NCBI RefSeq assembly: GCF_900142925.1 | Contig: NZ_FRCN01000001.1 | Coordinates: 434,001-498,000, forward strand | Source of the DNA: Chitinophaga sp. CF418 | Lineage (GTDB): Bacteria > Bacteroidota > Bacteroidia > Chitinophagales > Chitinophagaceae | Direction: 5' to 3' | Length of the DNA: 64,000 bases | In this document: positions 61,381 to 64,000 of the stretch, one piece after another | How positions within the stretch are numbered: position 1 is the stretch's first letter | How the letters are laid out: every line of letters begins with the position of its first letter | The notes under the pieces: model-generated | What the model was told of the DNA's origin: nothing | What the model saw: only the letters and a program-made list of their open reading frames with translations | The model's database searches: none | Translations under genes and position numbers: made by a program

Positions 61381-63138
61381 ATGAAGAAAATTATCAGAAC
61401 CGCCACCCTGCTGGCGCTATGCTACTCCTGGCTGCCCGCAGCAGCACAAGACCTTACCACCCGCTTCGAGAAAACACAGGGACAGGAAACAGCTACTTAT
61501 GACGAATGCATCACTTATTACCGTGAATTAGACAAACGCTTCCCCCAGATCTCCATGCGGGAAATGGGCCCTACGGACGCTGGATACCCCCTGCACCTGG
61601 TGGTCTACTCCCCTTCCGGCGATTTCAACTTTGCCAGCCTGCGCAAAAAGAATAAACGTATTATCCTCATCAATAACGGTATCCACTCCGGTGAACCCGA
61701 CGGTATTGACGCATCCATGATGCTGCTGCGTGACCTCGCGCTGGGTAAAAAGAAACTGCCCGATAATATCATCCTGGCCGTCATTCCTATATATAATATC
61801 GGAGGCGCACTGAACCGCAGCACCAATTACCGGGTTGACCAGAACGGACCTGCTGCCTTCGGTTCCCGTGGTAATGCCAGGAATTACGACCTGAACCGTG
61901 ACTTCATTAAAGCCGACTCCCGCAATGCCCGCTCCTTCCAGCAGATCTACCAATTGACAGATCCGGATGTATTTATAGACAACCACGTGAGCAATGGCGC
62001 TGATTATCAGCATGTCATAACCTTGCTATCTACGGAACATCACAAAATGGGCGGCGTCATGGGCGACTTCCTCCATGGGGAATTCGAACCCGGTATATAC
62101 CAGCTCATGAAGGAAAAAGGTTATGACCTCGTCCCTTACGTCAATCACTTTGGCGAAACTCCGGAAAATGGCTGGATCACTTATGCTGATGGTCCCCGCT
62201 ATTCCAGTGGTTACACCACCCTCTTCCATACCTTCGGATTCGTTCCCGAAACGCATATGCTGAAGCCATATCCTCAAAGGGTACAGGCTACCTATGCGCT
62301 CATGGAATCATTCATTAGCTTCGTGAGTACGCACAGCGACAAGATCAAAACACTCCGCGCACAAACCAAAGAAAAAGAAAAGACGCAAGCCTACTTCCCA
62401 CTGGAGTGGAGGGTAGATACCACGCTCTTCAGCTATATCAATTTTAAAGGATATGCTGCCGGCCATAAACCCAGTGAGATCTCCGGACAACCACGCCTGT
62501 ATTACGACCGGACCAAACCTTTCGAAAAACAGGTGAAGTTTTATGACTATGTAGCGGCAAAAAATGATATCCAGAAACCTGAAGCCTACGTCATTCCTCA
62601 GGGCTGGTGGAACGTGCTGGACCTCCTGAAGAACAATAATGTGCAGATGAGACGCTTTACGCACGATACGGTCATCTATGTGGAGACTTATCATATCGAT
62701 GATTATAAGACTGCCCAGCACCCTTACGAAGGACATTACATCCACAGCGATGTGAAGGTATCTGTTACCAAAGACACTATGCACTTTAGAAAAGGGGACT
62801 ATTACATTCCCATGGACCAGGTTGCCAACCGCTACCTCATCGAAACACTGGAACCAACCGGAGGTGACTCCTTCTTTGCATGGAACTTCTTTGACCCAAT
62901 CCTCGCCAGGAAAGAAGGATATTCTCACTATGTATTTGAAGATATTGCTGCGGATTATCTAAAATCAAATCCGGCGTTACAGGAAGAATTGAAGCAGAAA
63001 AGAGCTACTGACAGCACTTTCGCGAAGAGTGGTGAAGCACAGTTACGTTTCGTCTATGAACATTCACCTTATGCAGAACCAGGATATCTCAGGTATCCGG
63101 TGTTCAGGATCGCCAGATTAAAAGCTCTCTATAAATGA
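61381..63138 (+). CDS. Secreted M14-family zinc carboxypeptidase
   Basis: 585 residues from the ATG at 61381, chosen for its signal peptide (LLALCYSWLPAAAQ). The open frame extends 117 codons upstream through the minisatellite, without protein-like sequence. M14 metal ligands: NNGIHSGEPDGIDAS (His and Glu, about 92-97) and FIDNHVSNGADYQ (third His). NYDLNRDFIKAD and PETHMLKPYPQRV are further family motifs. It removes residues from peptides or peptidoglycan peptides in the periplasm or outside. The long C-terminal part (about 330-585) is unassigned. Confidence 0.9.
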   Translation: MKKIIRTATLLALCYSWLPAAAQDLTTRFEKTQGQETATYDECITYYRELDKRFPQISMREMGPTDAGYPLHLVVYSPSGDFNFASLRKKNKRIILINNGIHSGEPDGIDASMMLLRDLALGKKKLPDNIILAVIPIYNIGGALNRSTNYRVDQNGPAAFGSRGNARNYDLNRDFIKADSRNARSFQQIYQLTDPDVFIDNHVSNGADYQHVITLLSTEHHKMGGVMGDFLHGEFEPGIYQLMKEKGYDLVPYVNHFGETPENGWITYADGPRYSSGYTTLFHTFGFVPETHMLKPYPQRVQATYALMESFISFVSTHSDKIKTLRAQTKEKEKTQAYFPLEWRVDTTLFSYINFKGYAAGHKPSEISGQPRLYYDRTKPFEKQVKFYDYVAAKNDIQKPEAYVIPQGWWNVLDLLKNNNVQMRRFTHDTVIYVETYHIDDYKTAQHPYEGHYIHSDVKVSVTKDTMHFRKGDYYIPMDQVANRYLIETLEPTGGDSFFAWNFFDPILARKEGYSHYVFEDIAADYLKSNPALQEELKQKRATDSTFAKSGEAQLRFVYEHSPYAEPGYLRYPVFRIARLKALYK

Positions 63139-63174
63139 TTTTTTAAAGGCTGTCCGCTATTCCGGGCGGCCTTT

Positions 63175-64000
63175 TTACACCGCCTGCACCAGCATAAACG
63201 TATGCTGTTCTCCAAAAAAGTGATTATAGATCAGGATATTCCGCAATCTCGCAGGCTGCTGCTGCAACATCGGGAACCATTGTGAAGGAATCTGTTGTTG
63301 TTTCAGCATCTGCGCTGCCAGCCAGAGGGCAAAGGCGCCCGCGGTTTCATAGTCGCCGCTGAGGTGTTTGAATGGTAATTGTGGGCATTGGGTACAATCA
63401 TTCAGTACCTGGTAATAGTGTGCATGATTGCTGTCTGCATTTGCGCCGCTCAATACCAGGTCTATATCTGCGGCCTGCAGACCATGTTGCTGCAGGAATT
63501 GGGGCAACGCGGTTTTTAGTTTCTCGGGGGATGGCTTATACAACATCTCCAACCCTCCTATTTGTGCATAACTCTGCGCCGTAGCTGTGGGGGCCAGTAA
63601 AAAGAATACTGCTCCTTCTCCGGAAATCGTCCCGGGAGAAACATGCTCATACAGTGCATCATTGGACACCGTTTCCTTCTTCCAATGACCAATACGTCCT
63701 TTGATGAAAAAGTGTTCCGGCGTGATCTCGTCAAATGCGCCTGCTAATACATCAGACGTGCCTTCGTGCAATAACAGCATACTGTCCAGCAGGGCATGTT
63801 CAAATGAAAAACCCCGGTGAACGAACGTGTTGTTGTACCGCGTACATTTCTGTTGTAATGCGATCAAACCGTTGACTGCATTGTAAGTGGATTGAATGAA
63901 AGGAGTAGGATTCAGGGCTCGCTCCTCGTAATCGCGGATCTCTTTGATAAAACGTTCAGTGTCCTGCAGACTACCCTTACCGGTACCGGTCACAATTGCG
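63175..64000 (-). CDS. Beta-ketoacyl-synthase-like protein (partial), aryl-polyene/flexirubin type
   Basis: The gene is cut by the right window edge: the frame is still open at 64000 and continues in codons before the GTG at 63993. It reads AIVTGTGKGSLQDTERF, a ketosynthase-type motif. The C-terminal thiolase half is present: SFEHALLDSMLLLHEGTSDVLAGAFDEI, then LSGANADSN and LSGDYETAGAFALWLA. At the position of the nucleophile Cys the sequence is NTFVHRGFSFE, and the two catalytic His motifs are replaced by NADSN and SGDYETAG. I infer a chain-length-factor-like, non-condensing subunit, as found in flexirubin or aryl-polyene clusters. The rest of that cluster would lie to the right. Confidence 0.75.
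   Translation of the reverse strand, partial: AIVTGTGKGSLQDTERFIKEIRDYEERALNPTPFIQSTYNAVNGLIALQQKCTRYNNTFVHRGFSFEHALLDSMLLLHEGTSDVLAGAFDEITPEHFFIKGRIGHWKKETVSNDALYEHVSPGTISGEGAVFFLLAPTATAQSYAQIGGLEMLYKPSPEKLKTALPQFLQQHGLQAADIDLVLSGANADSNHAHYYQVLNDCTQCPQLPFKHLSGDYETAGAFALWLAAQMLKQQQIPSQWFPMLQQQPARLRNILIYNHFFGEQHTFMLVQAV

Overview
The window looks like chromosome of a Bacteroidota member, most likely a Chitinophaga-type Chitinophagaceae. The evidence is two SusC/SusD outer-membrane pairs, many secreted proteins and lipoproteins, a FISUMP-domain protein, GH92/GH29/GH88/GH9 enzymes, a flexirubin/aryl-polyene-type ketosynthase fragment, an RHS/YD-type gene fragment, and promoters of the Bacteroidota form (TTTG, about 20 bp, TAnnTTTG; best at rpsT). 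No tRNA, rRNA, CRISPR array, intact transposase or prophage was recognised.

Layout. 1-600: the N-terminal part of an RHS-type gene on the minus strand meets, head to head, a different RHS segment on the plus strand. 0.9-4.8 kb: a barrel-like envelope protein and three minus-strand envelope proteins of unknown role (IPT/TIG lipoprotein, coiled-coil protein, membrane protein). 5.9-10.5 kb: SusD/SusC pair 1. 10.8-15.3 kb: small secreted or membrane proteins, a dihaem cytochrome c, and a repeat-rich gap at 12.67-13.35 kb. 14.3-21.3 kb: SusC/SusD pair 2 with a GH29 fucosidase and a barrel protein. 21.6-28.6 kb: an amino-sugar/peptidoglycan-recycling block (DeoR-type regulator, anmK, murQ, sodium:solute symporter) divergent from a GH9 plus deacetylase-like fusion. 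28.6-30.9 kb: proBA. 31-34 kb: GH92 and a small orphan. 34.7-37.5 kb: an orphan protein and an overlapping membrane protein/histidine kinase/response regulator module.

37.5-52.5 kb is a nearly complete uronate catabolic region. GH88 releases unsaturated uronate; KduI and KduD convert it to 2-keto-3-deoxygluconate (KDG). ExuT imports hexuronate; UxaC, UxaB and UxaA also reach KDG. KdgK and Eda split KDG into pyruvate and glyceraldehyde-3-phosphate. A LacI-family regulator lies inside, and the palindrome TGCAAACGTTTGCA (or close variants) occurs upstream of kduI/uxaA, exuT and GH88, and also upstream of the distant SusC of pair 1. This suggests one regulon coupling polysaccharide uptake to uronate breakdown.

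52.6-64 kb is mostly housekeeping: mnmA, a lipoprotein, an RsmB-type rRNA methyltransferase, the E2 and E1 subunits of 2-oxoglutarate dehydrogenase, rpsT, an M14 carboxypeptidase behind an 11-bp minisatellite, and a ketosynthase-like gene cut by the right edge.

Main items to follow up: the RHS head-to-head junction; the anhydro-MurNAc block with the GH9/deacetylase fusion and shared AAAACGCA repeats; the inferred LacI regulon; the duplicated SusC leader; and several long palindromes or tandem repeats between genes.
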